Shown: piece by piece, positions 32,049-42,557 of the stretch | How positions within the stretch are numbered: position 1 is the first letter of the stretch | Layout of the letters: each line of letters starts with the position of its first letter | Assembly: GCA_947448525.1 (NCBI GenBank) | Contig: CANFNV010000009.1 | Location: 1-64,000, forward strand | Source: Flavobacteriaceae bacterium | Lineage (GTDB): Bacteria > Bacteroidota > Bacteroidia > Flavobacteriales > Flavobacteriaceae | DNA length: 64,000 nucleotides | Direction of reading: 5' to 3' | Program-made: the position numbers and the translations under genes | Notes under the pieces: generated by a model | The model's database searches: none | The model's input: only the letters and a program-made list of their open reading frames with translations | What the model was told of the DNA's origin: nothing

Positions 32049-32120
32049 CGCTCAAATATATTTGCATCCAAAGAAATATTTAATTTCAATCATTCAAAAT
32101 TGCATAATTTCATTTATACC

Positions 32121-33203
32121 ATGAAAAGAAAAGTAGTATTTGCAGGCTTAATTGCCTTGTTGAGTTTAGTAAGCTGTACAACAAAAAAACAAGAAAAAGA
32201 AGAAGCGGTTAAATTCTCGGTCACTAAACCATTAGTTATTGATACTTCATTTGTCAAAGTTTATGTTTCTCAAATACGTTCTGTTAGAAACATAGAAATT
32301 AGAACTCAAGAAAAAGGGTTCTTACAAAACATTTATGTAGATGAAGGACAATTTGTCAATGCGGGACAGGTTTTATTTAGAATTATGCCAAAAATGTATG
32401 AAGCTGAATTATTAAAAGCGCAAGCTGAAGAAAAAGCTGCAGAAATTGAATTACTTAATGCTAAAACCCTTGCCGATAAAAATGTCGTTTCTAAAAGTGA
32501 ACAAGCAATGGCTCAAGCTAAATTACAGCAGGCAAAAGCAGAAGTAGCAATCGCTAGTTTACACTTATCATTTACAGAAATTAGAGCTCCCTTTTCTGGG
32601 ACTATTGACAGAATACCAAAAAAACTCGGTAGTTTAATTGAGGAAGGCGAATTACTAACCAGTCTTTCAGATAACAGCAAAATGTATGCGTATTTTAATG
32701 TTTCTGAACCGGAATATTTAGAGTATCAAATCAATGTAAAAGATCGTGGTGATGCAAATGTAACATTACTTTTAGCAAATGGGCAACCTTTAAAATATAA
32801 AGGAAAGGTAGAAGTTATTGAAAGTGAGTTTGATAGTGAGACTGGTAATATTGCTTTTAGAGCAAGTTTCCCAAACCCTGATAAACTTTTAAAAAATGGG
32901 GAAACGGGTCAAGTTCAGATGAAAGTTCCAGTTAAAAATGCCTTAGTTATTCCTCAAAAAGCAACTTATGAAATTCAAGATAAAAAATATGTTTTTGTAG
33001 TGGATAAAAATAACAAGCTTAAATCTAAAGAGATTACTATTAAAGGTGAGATGTCAGATTTATATGTTATTAATTCTGGGATAACAGTTGATGATAAAAT
33101 TTTATTTGAAGGTATTCAAAAAGCCAATGAAAATGATAAAATTAAATATGATTATCTTGATCCAAAAAAGGTCATTTCCAGTTTGAAACTAAAATCAGAA
33201 TAG
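32121..33203 (+). CDS. RND efflux periplasmic adaptor lipoprotein (AcrA/MexA type)
   Basis: 360 residues from ATG 32121. The signal with lipobox LLSLVSC suits an adaptor. A lipoyl half-motif (YVDEGQFVNAGQVLFRI) leads to an alpha-helical hairpin rich in Ala/Lys/Gln, then the second half (IRAPFSGTID), a beta-barrel and a membrane-proximal domain. It joins the inner-membrane pump to the outer-membrane channel. It is the first gene of a pump-adaptor-channel operon with a 28-bp gap to the pump. Confidence 0.94.
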   Translation: MKRKVVFAGLIALLSLVSCTTKKQEKEEAVKFSVTKPLVIDTSFVKVYVSQIRSVRNIEIRTQEKGFLQNIYVDEGQFVNAGQVLFRIMPKMYEAELLKAQAEEKAAEIELLNAKTLADKNVVSKSEQAMAQAKLQQAKAEVAIASLHLSFTEIRAPFSGTIDRIPKKLGSLIEEGELLTSLSDNSKMYAYFNVSEPEYLEYQINVKDRGDANVTLLLANGQPLKYKGKVEVIESEFDSETGNIAFRASFPNPDKLLKNGETGQVQMKVPVKNALVIPQKATYEIQDKKYVFVVDKNNKLKSKEITIKGEMSDLYVINSGITVDDKILFEGIQKANENDKIKYDYLDPKKVISSLKLKSE

Positions 33204-33231
33204 TCTTAATAACTATATAAAAAAATTAAAA

Positions 33232-36200
33232 ATGTTTAATAAATTTATACAAAGACCTGTATTATCGATTGTTATATCGTTAGTTATTGTCTTTTTAGGA
33301 ATATTGGCAATGACTGGTTTACCAGTAACTCAATTTCCTTCTATTTCTCCTCCAAAAGTAAATATTACTGCTGATTATCCAGGAGCCAACGGTGAATTGA
33401 TGATCAAAGCAGTTGTTATTCCTCTTGAAAGAGCCATCAATGGTGTTCCCGGCATGAAATATATCACTTCAGATGCCGGAAATGATGGAGAAGCATCGGT
33501 TCAAGTAGTATTTAATTTAGGTACCGATCCTAATCAAGCCGCAATTAATATTCAAAACCGTGTCGCTTCTGTTATCAATAAACTCCCACCATTAGTAGTA
33601 AGAGAAGGATTAAAAATTACTCGAGAAGAACCTAACATGCTTTTGTACGTTAACTTATTTAGTGATGACTCTAAAACCGACCAAAAATTTCTTTACAACT
33701 ATGCAGATATCAACATTCTTTCTGATTTAAAAAGAGTCAATGGGGTTGGTTTTGCAGATATTTTAGGGAATAGAGATTATGCCATGCGAATTTGGTTGAA
33801 ACCCGATAGAATGTTGGCTTATAAGATATCTGCTGACGAGGTTATGGAATCCTTAAGCAATCAAAGTTTGGAAGCATCTCCCGGTAAAACAGGCGAAAGT
33901 TCTGGTAAAAGATCACAAGCTTTTGAATATGTATTAAAATATAAAGGACGATTTACAACTCAAGCGGGTTATGAAAATATAGTAGTACGATCTAATTCCA
34001 ACGGAGAACTTCTTCGATTAAAAGATGTAGCCGATGTTGAATTTGGTAGTTCTATGTATGACATATATTCGAGTATAGACGGCAAACCATCGGCAGCAAT
34101 TACTATTAAGCAATCTTATGGTAGTAATGCCAGTCAGGTAATTAAAGATGTTAAAGCCAAGTTAGAAGAATTAAAAAAATCATTCCCTAAAGGAATGGAT
34201 TATGAAATTAGTTACGATGCCTCAAAATTTTTGGATGCCTCCATTGAGAAAGTAATTCATACTCTTGTTGAGGCATTTATTCTGGTAGGTTTAGTAGTTT
34301 TCTTATTTTTAGGGGATTGGCGTTCAACTATTATTCCGGCCATTGCCGTTCCTGTTTCGCTTATTGGGACGTTTGCATTCATGCAACTATTTGGAATTAC
34401 AATTAACTTAATCACATTGTTTGCACTCGTATTAGCAATTGGAGTTGTTGTCGATGATGCCATTGTGGTTATTGAAGCGGTGCATGCCAAAATGGAAGAA
34501 GAACATCTTTCTGCAAGAAAAGCCACCAAAAAAGCAATGTCAGAAATAGGCGGAGCCATTATTGCAATAACATTCTTAATGGCAGCAGTATTTATTCCAG
34601 TTGCTTTTATGTCGGGGCCAGTAGGTATTTTTTACCGTCAGTTTTCTATCACGATGGCTACAGCAATTATCCTTTCGGGTATCGTGGCATTAACATTGAC
34701 TCCAGCATTATGTGCTATAATGTTAAAAAACACCCACGGAGTGGCAAGACCTAAAAATTTAATCAACCGATTTTTAGATGGATTCAACAATAAGTTTAAT
34801 AAATTATCAACGGTATATCAAAAAGTACTTTCAACATTTATTAATAGAAGATCAATATCGGTAGGAATTTTATTAGCTTTTTGCGCAGGTATATTTTTTA
34901 TAAACAATAGCTTGCCATCTGGATTTATTCCTAGTGAGGATCAAGGTATGTTTTATGCTATTATTCAAACTCCTCCTGGATCATCTCTTGAAAGAACAAA
35001 TCAAATTGCAGAAAAACTTCAAAAAGTAGCCGAAAATGTGGAAGGCGTAAAATCAGTTTCGGCTTTAGCGGGATATGAAATTTTAACAGAAGGTACGGGC
35101 TCAAACACGGGAACCTGTCTGATAAATTTAAAGGATTGGCACGAGCGTAAACATAATGTTGAAGAAATAATCAAAGAGCTTGAAGAAGAATCCAAAAATA
35201 TTACTGGAGCTACAATAGAATATTTTCAACCTCCAGCAGTTCCGGGATATGGTGCAGCTGGTGGATTTGAATTAAGATTACTTGATAAAGCCGGTTCAGG
35301 AGATTATAAAAAAATGGAAACGGTAAGTAAAGATTTTGTAGAGGCATTAAAAAAACGTCCTGAATTAACTTCTGTATTTACCTTTTATAGCGCAAGTTTT
35401 CCTCAATATATGTTAAATATAGATAATGATATTGCACAACAAAAAGGAGTAAGTATAGAAAATGCTATGAATACTTTATCAACGCTAGTTGGGAGTAATT
35501 ATGAAACCAATTTTATAAAATACGACCGACAATATAAAGTAATTGTTCAAACTTCACCTCAGTATAGAGCGCTCCCAGAAGATATATTAAAACTCTACGT
35601 TAAAAATAATAGAGATGAAATGGTGCCGTTTTCTGCATTTATGAAAATGGAAAAAGTATATGGTTTGTCTGAAATTACAAGGCATAATATGTACAATGCT
35701 TCTGAGATTAGTGGTGCTCCAGCTATTGGTTATAGTAGCGGAACAGCAATAGAAGTAGTAAAAGAAGTAGCTGAAAAAACGCTTCCAAGAGGTTTCGGAA
35801 TTGATTGGGCTGGAATTTCAGCCGATGAGGTGGCGCGCGGAAATGAAGCTATTTATATATTCCTTATTTGTTTAGGGTTTGTTTATTTAGTTCTTGCTGC
35901 CCAATATGAAAGTTTTATTTTGCCTTTGGTAGTTATTTTATCTTTACCAGCAGGTATTTTCGGAGCTTTTTTATTCCTAAAATTATTTGGGTTGGCTAAT
36001 AATATTTATGCTCAAGTTGCTTTTGTAATGCTCATTGGGTTGTTAGGTAAAAATGCCGTTTTAATCGTAGAGTTTGCCGCTCAAAAACACAGTCAAGGGG
36101 CATCCGTTCTTAATGCAGCGATGGAAGGAGCCGCGGTACGTTTTCGACCTATTTTAATGACTTCATTTGCTTTTATTGCGGGATTAATTCCTTTAACAAT

Positions 36201-36396
36201 AGCTTCAGATCCAGGTAAAATAGGAAACAGAACCTTAGGGTCTGCTGCTGCTGGCGGAATGCTAATTGGTACAATATGTGGAGTATTAATTATTCCAGGA
36301 CTGTACTATATTTTCGGAAGAATTTCTGAAAAGACACAATTTGTCAAAAACGAAGATGAAAATCCATTAACTGAAGATATTAATGATAATGTATAA
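33232..36396 (+). CDS. RND multidrug efflux pump, AcrB/MexB type (HAE1 family)
   Basis: 1054 residues, full length. The N-terminal helix is FNKFIQRPVLSIVISLVIV, followed by GLPVTQFP. Twelve membrane helices and two large periplasmic domains are in place. Helix 4 contains the proton-relay pair in IGVVVDDAIVVIEA, and helix 10 GLLGKNAVLIVEFA has the Lys partner. It uses the proton gradient to export hydrophobic compounds. It overlaps the outer-membrane channel gene by 14 bp. Confidence 0.96.
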   Translation: MFNKFIQRPVLSIVISLVIVFLGILAMTGLPVTQFPSISPPKVNITADYPGANGELMIKAVVIPLERAINGVPGMKYITSDAGNDGEASVQVVFNLGTDPNQAAINIQNRVASVINKLPPLVVREGLKITREEPNMLLYVNLFSDDSKTDQKFLYNYADINILSDLKRVNGVGFADILGNRDYAMRIWLKPDRMLAYKISADEVMESLSNQSLEASPGKTGESSGKRSQAFEYVLKYKGRFTTQAGYENIVVRSNSNGELLRLKDVADVEFGSSMYDIYSSIDGKPSAAITIKQSYGSNASQVIKDVKAKLEELKKSFPKGMDYEISYDASKFLDASIEKVIHTLVEAFILVGLVVFLFLGDWRSTIIPAIAVPVSLIGTFAFMQLFGITINLITLFALVLAIGVVVDDAIVVIEAVHAKMEEEHLSARKATKKAMSEIGGAIIAITFLMAAVFIPVAFMSGPVGIFYRQFSITMATAIILSGIVALTLTPALCAIMLKNTHGVARPKNLINRFLDGFNNKFNKLSTVYQKVLSTFINRRSISVGILLAFCAGIFFINNSLPSGFIPSEDQGMFYAIIQTPPGSSLERTNQIAEKLQKVAENVEGVKSVSALAGYEILTEGTGSNTGTCLINLKDWHERKHNVEEIIKELEEESKNITGATIEYFQPPAVPGYGAAGGFELRLLDKAGSGDYKKMETVSKDFVEALKKRPELTSVFTFYSASFPQYMLNIDNDIAQQKGVSIENAMNTLSTLVGSNYETNFIKYDRQYKVIVQTSPQYRALPEDILKLYVKNNRDEMVPFSAFMKMEKVYGLSEITRHNMYNASEISGAPAIGYSSGTAIEVVKEVAEKTLPRGFGIDWAGISADEVARGNEAIYIFLICLGFVYLVLAAQYESFILPLVVILSLPAGIFGAFLFLKLFGLANNIYAQVAFVMLIGLLGKNAVLIVEFAAQKHSQGASVLNAAMEGAAVRFRPILMTSFAFIAGLIPLTIASDPGKIGNRTLGSAAAGGMLIGTICGVLIIPGLYYIFGRISEKTQFVKNEDENPLTEDINDNV

Positions 36397-37822
36397 ATTT
36401 AAAATATATCAATACCTTATTCCAATTGGCCTTTGCTTGGCAGTGGTAGGTTGTAAAACTCCGGCTATCGCACCAACAAAAGCGAGTGCACCTGTTCCTG
36501 AATCGTATGCAGATAGTAAAGACACTAACACTATAGCAACGATTACTTGGAAAAACTTTTTTAAGGATAAAAATTTGGCCGATTTAATTGATGTGGCTCT
36601 GAAAAACAATCAAGAGTTGTTGATTACCTTACAAGAAATTGAAATCGCTAAAAACGATATTCGCCTTAGAAAAGGGGCTTTATTACCAACAGTGGGTGTA
36701 AGAGCTGGTGCGAGTGTTGAAAAAGTAGGAACCTACACCAGTCAAGGTGCGGGAGATGCCTCTGCCGAAATCACTCCAGGAAATAGAGTTCCAGAATCGC
36801 TAACAGATTTTAACATGGCGCTTTATGCCAACTGGGAAGTAGATATTTGGAAAAAATTACGCAATTCGAAGAAAGCCGCAATTAGTAGATATTTATCAAC
36901 TATTGAGGGTAAGAATTTTGTAGTTACTAATTTGGTTTCCGAAGTTGCTAATTCTTATTATGAACTATTGGCTTATGATAACCAATTGGATATTGTTATA
37001 CAAAACATCAAATTGCAACAAAATGCTTTAGAAATTGTAAAAATTCAGAAAGATGCTGCTAGAGCAACCGAATTAGCTGTCCAAAAATTTCAAGCAGAAG
37101 TACTGTCTTCTCAAAGTATGGAATTTGATATTTTGCAAAGCATTAAAGAAACTGAAAACAGAATCAACTTTTTGTTAGGTCGATACCCGCAAGAAATTAA
37201 AAGAGAAAAAACTTCTTTTTTAAGTTTAGTTCCTGCAACAGTGAATTCTGGAATTCCATCGCAATTGTTAGCCAATCGCCCTGATATTAAACAAGCAGAA
37301 TTGGAATTAACTGCTGCAAAATTAGATGTAAAAGTAGCTCGAGCCGAATTTTATCCGTCATTAGGGATTTCATCATCTTTTGGAGTTCAAGCTTTTAAAC
37401 CTTCTTATTTGTTTACATTTCCAGAGTCATTACTTTACTCTTTAGCAGGAGATCTTGCTGGTCCGCTGATCAATCGTAATGCTATTAAAGCAGAATTTAA
37501 TAAGGCAAATGCGCGTCAACTTCAAGCTTTGTATAACTATGAGCGTACTATTTTAAATGCTTATTTAGAAGTTTCTACGCAATTATCTAAAATTAGTAAT
37601 TTGAATACTAGTTATACTTTAAAAACCAAACAAGTAGATGCGCTTAACAAATCGATTGAGTTTTCTAACGATTTGTTTAAATCTGCCAGAGTGGATTATT
37701 TTGAAGTGTTAATGACGCAACGCGATGCGCTTCAAACCAAATTGGAATTGATGGACATTAAGAAAGAACAATTGAATGCGGTTGTCCGTGTATATAGAAA
37801 TCTGGGCGGCGGTTGGAAATAA
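36383..37822 (+). CDS. Outer-membrane efflux channel lipoprotein (TolC/OprM family)
   Basis: 479 residues. The signal sequence ends in a lipobox (LAVVGC), as in OprM-type channels. Two outer-membrane efflux repeats follow, with long helices and typical RPDIKQAELELTAAKLDV and ARAEFYPSLGISSSFG motifs. It completes the tripartite pump. An alternative start is ATG 36389 two codons in. It is followed by a hairpin at 37841 that closes the operon. Confidence 0.94.
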   Translation: MIMYKFKIYQYLIPIGLCLAVVGCKTPAIAPTKASAPVPESYADSKDTNTIATITWKNFFKDKNLADLIDVALKNNQELLITLQEIEIAKNDIRLRKGALLPTVGVRAGASVEKVGTYTSQGAGDASAEITPGNRVPESLTDFNMALYANWEVDIWKKLRNSKKAAISRYLSTIEGKNFVVTNLVSEVANSYYELLAYDNQLDIVIQNIKLQQNALEIVKIQKDAARATELAVQKFQAEVLSSQSMEFDILQSIKETENRINFLLGRYPQEIKREKTSFLSLVPATVNSGIPSQLLANRPDIKQAELELTAAKLDVKVARAEFYPSLGISSSFGVQAFKPSYLFTFPESLLYSLAGDLAGPLINRNAIKAEFNKANARQLQALYNYERTILNAYLEVSTQLSKISNLNTSYTLKTKQVDALNKSIEFSNDLFKSARVDYFEVLMTQRDALQTKLELMDIKKEQLNAVVRVYRNLGGGWK

Positions 37823-37840
37823 CAATAAAAAACACAATAG

Positions 37841-37869
37841 AAAAGTCGTTCATAATGTTCGGCTTTTTT
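37841..37869 (+). terminator. Terminator of the RND efflux operon
   Basis: AAAAGTCG and CGGCTTTTTT pair over about 7 bp with an 11-nt loop and end in a T-run. Confidence 0.7.
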
Positions 37870-37941
37870 AATATGTTTAACAATTGTTATTGATGCAATT
37901 CGATTTGAAAATGTATTTTTGTGTCGCTAATCTTTTTATAA

Positions 37942-38982
37942 ATGAACTACACTACGCTTCCCAATACTACTATAAAAATAAGTAAAATTTGCTTGGGCAC
38001 TATGACTTTTGGCAATCAAAATTCAGAAGCCGAAGCCCACTCACAATTGGATTATGCCGTTGAAAGAGGTATAAATTTTATAGATACTGCTGAAATGTAT
38101 CCTATTGGGGGAAATTCTCAAATTGTTGGAAGTACCGAACGCCATATTGGGAGTTGGCTGAACAAAATAGGGGCTTCAGAAAGAGAAAAGCTAGTGATTG
38201 CAACTAAAATTGCAGGTCCCAATCGTGGTTTGGAATACATTAGAAAACCATTAGACTTTTCTAAAAAAAGCATCCATGAAGCCGTTGATTTAAGTTTAAA
38301 AAACTTGCAAACCGATTTTATTGATTTGTATCAATTGCATTGGCCTGAACGTGTTATGAATATGTTTGGGCAAAGAGGATTACCAAATATAGACACGAAT
38401 TGGCAAGATAATATTTTTGAAGTGCTATCCATTTTCGACAGATTAATTAAAGAAGGAAAAATAAAACACATCGGCGTTTCTAATGAAAATCCGTATGGAG
38501 TAATGCGTTTTTTACACGAAAGTGAAAAGCATAATTTGCCTAGAATTGTTACCATTCAAAACCCATATTCGTTATTAAATCGTTTGTTTGAAGTAGGATT
38601 GTCTGAAATTTGCATGCGAGAAAATGTTGGTTTATTAGCGTATTCGCCTTTAGCATTTGGAGTGCTTTCTGGGAAATATTTAAACGGGATTAAACCGGAA
38701 TACAGAATGTCTCTTTTCCCACAATTTACAAGATATAATGGTGATAATGCTACCAAAGCCACTAAATTATATTATGATTTAGCGCAAGCCAATGGATTGA
38801 CTTTAATTCAATTAGCAGAAGCATTTGTGCACCAACAACGTTTTGTAATGTCAACCATAATAGGAGCAACTTCCATGGAGCAGTTAACGCAAAATATTGA
38901 CGCTTTTGAAGTGGTTTTATCTCAAGAACTTTTATCAGAAATTAATCGTATTCAAGAATTGCATCCCAATCCAGCTCCTTGA
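37942..38982 (+). CDS. Aldo/keto reductase (Tas-like)
   Basis: 346 residues. The catalytic tetrad of the family is visible: Asp and Tyr in IDTAEMYPIGG, Lys in VIATKIAGP and His in LYQLHWPER. The barrel and the C-terminal coenzyme-binding motifs (GLTLIQLAEAFV, IIGATSMEQL) are complete. It probably reduces small carbonyl compounds with NADPH. The substrate is unknown. It is monocistronic, downstream of the efflux operon terminator. Confidence 0.9.
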   Translation: MNYTTLPNTTIKISKICLGTMTFGNQNSEAEAHSQLDYAVERGINFIDTAEMYPIGGNSQIVGSTERHIGSWLNKIGASEREKLVIATKIAGPNRGLEYIRKPLDFSKKSIHEAVDLSLKNLQTDFIDLYQLHWPERVMNMFGQRGLPNIDTNWQDNIFEVLSIFDRLIKEGKIKHIGVSNENPYGVMRFLHESEKHNLPRIVTIQNPYSLLNRLFEVGLSEICMRENVGLLAYSPLAFGVLSGKYLNGIKPEYRMSLFPQFTRYNGDNATKATKLYYDLAQANGLTLIQLAEAFVHQQRFVMSTIIGATSMEQLTQNIDAFEVVLSQELLSEINRIQELHPNPAP

Positions 38983-39205
38983 TTGAAGATCTAATTCACG
39001 AAGACCTATTACAAAGTGTACAGATATAATTTTCCTTTATGCTCTTGGTAGTGTTATCAATCATTTATCTCAAAACGAGTTTATATGATTTTGTTTTTTT
39101 ATAAATGAATCTCTTAAGGCAATTGTTTTAGCTATGCTTTGGTAATGTAATTCTATTGAAATTTATTTAAAGGTAAATGAAGGATTTATAAAAAGTAAAA
39201 ATTTT
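38983..39205. other. Intergenic region between convergent genes
   Basis: No gene or clear terminator was recognised in this 223-bp stretch between the aldo/keto reductase and the transglycosylase. Confidence 0.4.
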
Positions 39206-41161
39206 TTATAAACCGAAATCTTCAATAGTAGTAGAATCAATTTCGATTTTACTTTCCGATTTGTTTTTTAATAAAAATTGTGCTGGTCCCGAAATAATTA
39301 AAGGAGAATTTTGCCCAATAGTATCGCTGGGATTGATCAAATTGCGCCGCAACATCAATCGAGTTAAAAAAACATCTTGCTGATAGGCAAACGATTTTAA
39401 TTGGTTTACAGAGTCAAATCGGTACATAAAACCTTTAGGTTTTGGAATGATAGTGGCCAAAAACAAACATTCTTTCAAGGTCAAATCGGCGGGATTTTTT
39501 TGAAAGTAAAAATGTGATGCTTCTCCAATTCCATAGATGTTTGGTCCCCATTCTATTATGTTAAAATAGACTTCCAACATACGCTCTTTTGAAACAATTC
39601 TATTGTTTTCTAAAATATAAACTAATAGAATTTCTTCAAGTTTTCGAGACATTGTTTTTTCACGAGTTAGAAATACGTTTTTTATTAATTGCATGCTTAT
39701 GGTACTCGCCCCACGGGAGAATTTTTTAGTTTTAATATTTTTGGCAATCGATTGTTTGAACGCTTCATTAATAAATCCTCGATGGTTAAAAAAAGAAGGG
39801 TCTTCACTAGTTAAAACACACTTTTGAAGGTAGGGAGCAATTTCGGTTAATGGTGTGTAATTTGGGTTGGAGTCGCCTATAAAAATTGGACGTTGTTCAA
39901 TACTTTTATCAATGGCACGATAGATAAATTCTGAATTTATTTTATTCAAATTGGCTTTGCCATATTTAGTAATTTTCAGGTTTTCAGGTTTTAATTTACT
40001 TTCAAAAACGATATTTTGAGGCTTACTTTTATTGAATTTAAAGTTCAACTTGTAACTGAAGTTTCCTTGTGCTTCCATACCTTTAAAATGATGGAACAAA
40101 CCCTCTGGCAATGAAGAAATAAAATCTTGTGCTTTCATTCTGGGGATATCCAATTTTAATTCGATAATTTTATTGGTATCATTGGTGTAAGAAAAATAAG
40201 GCGAACATTTCAAGTCGTTTATTTTAATTTGCGATGCACTATCAATTGCCATAAATCTTTTACCAAAAATTAAACGATAATCCAAACGAGCGTTTTTTAT
40301 GACAACATCATTTCTAGCAATTTTACAATGATTTATTTTAAAATTTTCGATAGAAGTGTAACCATCAATATGCAATTCTCCGTTACTCATTTCAATATTT
40401 TCTAAATTGAAATGAAACGTTTTAAAACTCGTTTTTAATTGCATTTTTTTATCTAAATAAGGTATTCGAATACTGTCATTTTTTGAATTAAAGAATTTCA
40501 AGTCGGCTTTTCTATCTCGTGGATCTGCAAACCCTGAAATACTCCAATTTTGATTGCCCTCCCCCGATTTTACATTGATAAGTGACGTTAGTTTTTTGTT
40601 TTCTAATTCCAATTTTTTGAAATCAAAAGTAACGCTGTTGCCCATATCATCTATTTTAAAAGCAAATCCGGTTACACTCATATCTGTTGGGACGAGATTT
40701 AAAGCTTTCGATAAAATGCGATACCCTAATTTGGCAAAATTGACTTCATCCGATGAGTTAGTATCTTTTTTATGTTTTAGAAAAGCATTAAAATTTTTGC
40801 CTTTATTGTTTTTTACTAATTGAATAAATCCTTTATGGATTTCGAGTTTTCCTAATTGAATATTTCCAAAAAACAACTGCCCAAAGTTAACAGAAGTTTT
40901 TAAATTTTTTATACATACTAAAGTATCTGCTTTTTGAGGAACTAAAGAAATTTCTTCCAATTCTATATTGGAAAACCCTTTAAATTCAGCATTTTTAACA
41001 TGAAAACTGCATTGGTATTCGGTATTGAGTTTGAGATTAATTCTTGAAATGACATTCTCTAAAATGGCATTTCTAAAAATAAACGCAACAACAATTACAA
41101 GTAAAAATACAAGAATAAAAAGTTTAAAGAAAAGAAATAATATCTGCTTTTTGGTTTTCAT
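39206..41161 (-). CDS. GT51 peptidoglycan glycosyltransferase with AsmA-like periplasmic region
   Basis: 651 residues. One N-terminal membrane helix anchors a long region (~40-420) of beta-rich, AsmA-like sequence. The last ~200 residues are a GT51 transglycosylase: EDPSFFNHRG with catalytic Glu, GASTISMQLIKNV, and RKLEEILLVYILE. No transpeptidase domain is present. It polymerises lipid II at the inner membrane. The AsmA-like part might tie glycan synthesis to envelope lipid or outer-membrane sites. It is the last gene of a minus-strand run starting at panC. Confidence 0.85.
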   Translation of the reverse strand: MKTKKQILFLFFKLFILVFLLVIVVAFIFRNAILENVISRINLKLNTEYQCSFHVKNAEFKGFSNIELEEISLVPQKADTLVCIKNLKTSVNFGQLFFGNIQLGKLEIHKGFIQLVKNNKGKNFNAFLKHKKDTNSSDEVNFAKLGYRILSKALNLVPTDMSVTGFAFKIDDMGNSVTFDFKKLELENKKLTSLINVKSGEGNQNWSISGFADPRDRKADLKFFNSKNDSIRIPYLDKKMQLKTSFKTFHFNLENIEMSNGELHIDGYTSIENFKINHCKIARNDVVIKNARLDYRLIFGKRFMAIDSASQIKINDLKCSPYFSYTNDTNKIIELKLDIPRMKAQDFISSLPEGLFHHFKGMEAQGNFSYKLNFKFNKSKPQNIVFESKLKPENLKITKYGKANLNKINSEFIYRAIDKSIEQRPIFIGDSNPNYTPLTEIAPYLQKCVLTSEDPSFFNHRGFINEAFKQSIAKNIKTKKFSRGASTISMQLIKNVFLTREKTMSRKLEEILLVYILENNRIVSKERMLEVYFNIIEWGPNIYGIGEASHFYFQKNPADLTLKECLFLATIIPKPKGFMYRFDSVNQLKSFAYQQDVFLTRLMLRRNLINPSDTIGQNSPLIISGPAQFLLKNKSESKIEIDSTTIEDFGL

Positions 41162-41173
41162 TTAGTCGTAAAG

Positions 41174-42532
41174 TTATCCAAATAAATGTTCAACAACCTC
41201 TTCGATTTTAGAAACTAAAACGACTTTAATTCCAGGATATTTTGTGGAAAGTTTATTGTACTTAGAAATAAATATGGTAGCAAAACCTAATTTTTCAGCT
41301 TCTTGAATGCGTTGTTCTACCCGGTTTACTGGGCGAACTTCCCCGGAAAGTCCAATTTCTCCCGCAAAACAAACGTCTTTTCCAACAGCAATATCTTCAT
41401 TTGAGGAAAGGATAGCGGCCACAACCGCTAAATCAATAGCTGGGTCGTCAACTGAAATTCCGCCAGTAACATTCAAGAACACATCTTTAGTCCCTAATCT
41501 AAAACCGCAACGTTTTTCTAATACTGCCAAGAGCATGTTTAATCTTTTGGCATTATAACCAGTTGTGCTGCGTTGCGGAGTACCATAAACTGCAGTGGAA
41601 ACCAAGGATTGAATTTCAATCATTAATGGCCGCATACCTTCTAAAGTAGAAGCAATTGCAGTTCCAGAAAGTTCCTCTTCCCGATGGGAAAGTAATATTT
41701 CTGATGGATTTGAAACCTCACGCAAACCAGAACCTTGCATTTCATAAATTCCGAGTTCGGCAGTAGATCCAAATCGATTTTTTAAACTTCGTAATATTCT
41801 ATATATATGATTTCTGTCGCCTTCAAATTGCAATACGGTGTCTACCATGTGTTCCAATATTTTTGGTCCTGCAATGGTTCCGTCTTTAGTAATGTGTCCA
41901 ATTAATATTACAGGAACATTAGTTTCTTTGGCAAATTTTATCAATTCGGCCGTACATTCTCTAATTTGAGAAATACTCCCTGCTGTGGATTCAATATAAT
42001 CAGTATGCAACGTTTGTATGGAATCAATAATCACAATTTCGGGTTCAATTTCTTGAATTTGACGAAAGATATTTTGAGTTTTAGTTTCTGTAAGAATATA
42101 GCAATTATCGTCTTTAGTAGTAATTCTTTCTGCACGCATTTTGATTTGTTTCTGACTTTCTTCGCCCGAAACATATAAAGTTTTGTAGGGTAATTTTAAG
42201 GATATTTGAAGTAATAAAGTACTTTTTCCTATTCCAGGTTCGCCGCCAAGAAGTATTAAAGAACCCGGCACAATGCCTCCGCCAAGGACTCTGTTCAATT
42301 CGCCGTCTAAAGTATCCATTCTCACTTCTTTAGAGGAGTCAATTTCTGCAATTTTTAGAGGCTTAGTAACTTTTTTTACTTCAGAGGTTGGTTTCCAACT
42401 TGTTTTTTCCTCTTTTTGAATTACCTCTTCAACAATAGTATTCCATTCTTTGCAAGCATTGCATTGCCCTTGCCATTTAGCATATTGCGTTCCACAATTC
42501 TGACAGAAAAAAGAAGTTTTAAGTTTTGCCAT
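41174..42532 (-). CDS. radA: DNA repair protein RadA
   Basis: 452 residues. An N-terminal four-Cys zinc finger (FCQNCGTQYAKW ... CNACKEW), Walker A GGEPGIGKST, the RadA-specific LKNRFGS motif and a C-terminal Lon-like domain are all present. It is a RecA-related ATPase that helps branch migration of recombination intermediates. It lies 12 bp from the GT51 gene and 25 bp from the esterase-like gene on the same strand, suggesting one transcript. Confidence 0.97.
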   Translation of the reverse strand: MAKLKTSFFCQNCGTQYAKWQGQCNACKEWNTIVEEVIQKEEKTSWKPTSEVKKVTKPLKIAEIDSSKEVRMDTLDGELNRVLGGGIVPGSLILLGGEPGIGKSTLLLQISLKLPYKTLYVSGEESQKQIKMRAERITTKDDNCYILTETKTQNIFRQIQEIEPEIVIIDSIQTLHTDYIESTAGSISQIRECTAELIKFAKETNVPVILIGHITKDGTIAGPKILEHMVDTVLQFEGDRNHIYRILRSLKNRFGSTAELGIYEMQGSGLREVSNPSEILLSHREEELSGTAIASTLEGMRPLMIEIQSLVSTAVYGTPQRSTTGYNAKRLNMLLAVLEKRCGFRLGTKDVFLNVTGGISVDDPAIDLAVVAAILSSNEDIAVGKDVCFAGEIGLSGEVRPVNRVEQRIQEAEKLGFATIFISKYNKLSTKYPGIKVVLVSKIEEVVEHLFG

Positions 42533-42557
42533 TATAAGCTAATTTACTTCAGTATTA

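Noticed and set aside
32046..32120. N-terminal extension of the RND adaptor
   Set aside because: The ATG lies inside the promoter box; the start at 32121 gives a lipoprotein signal.
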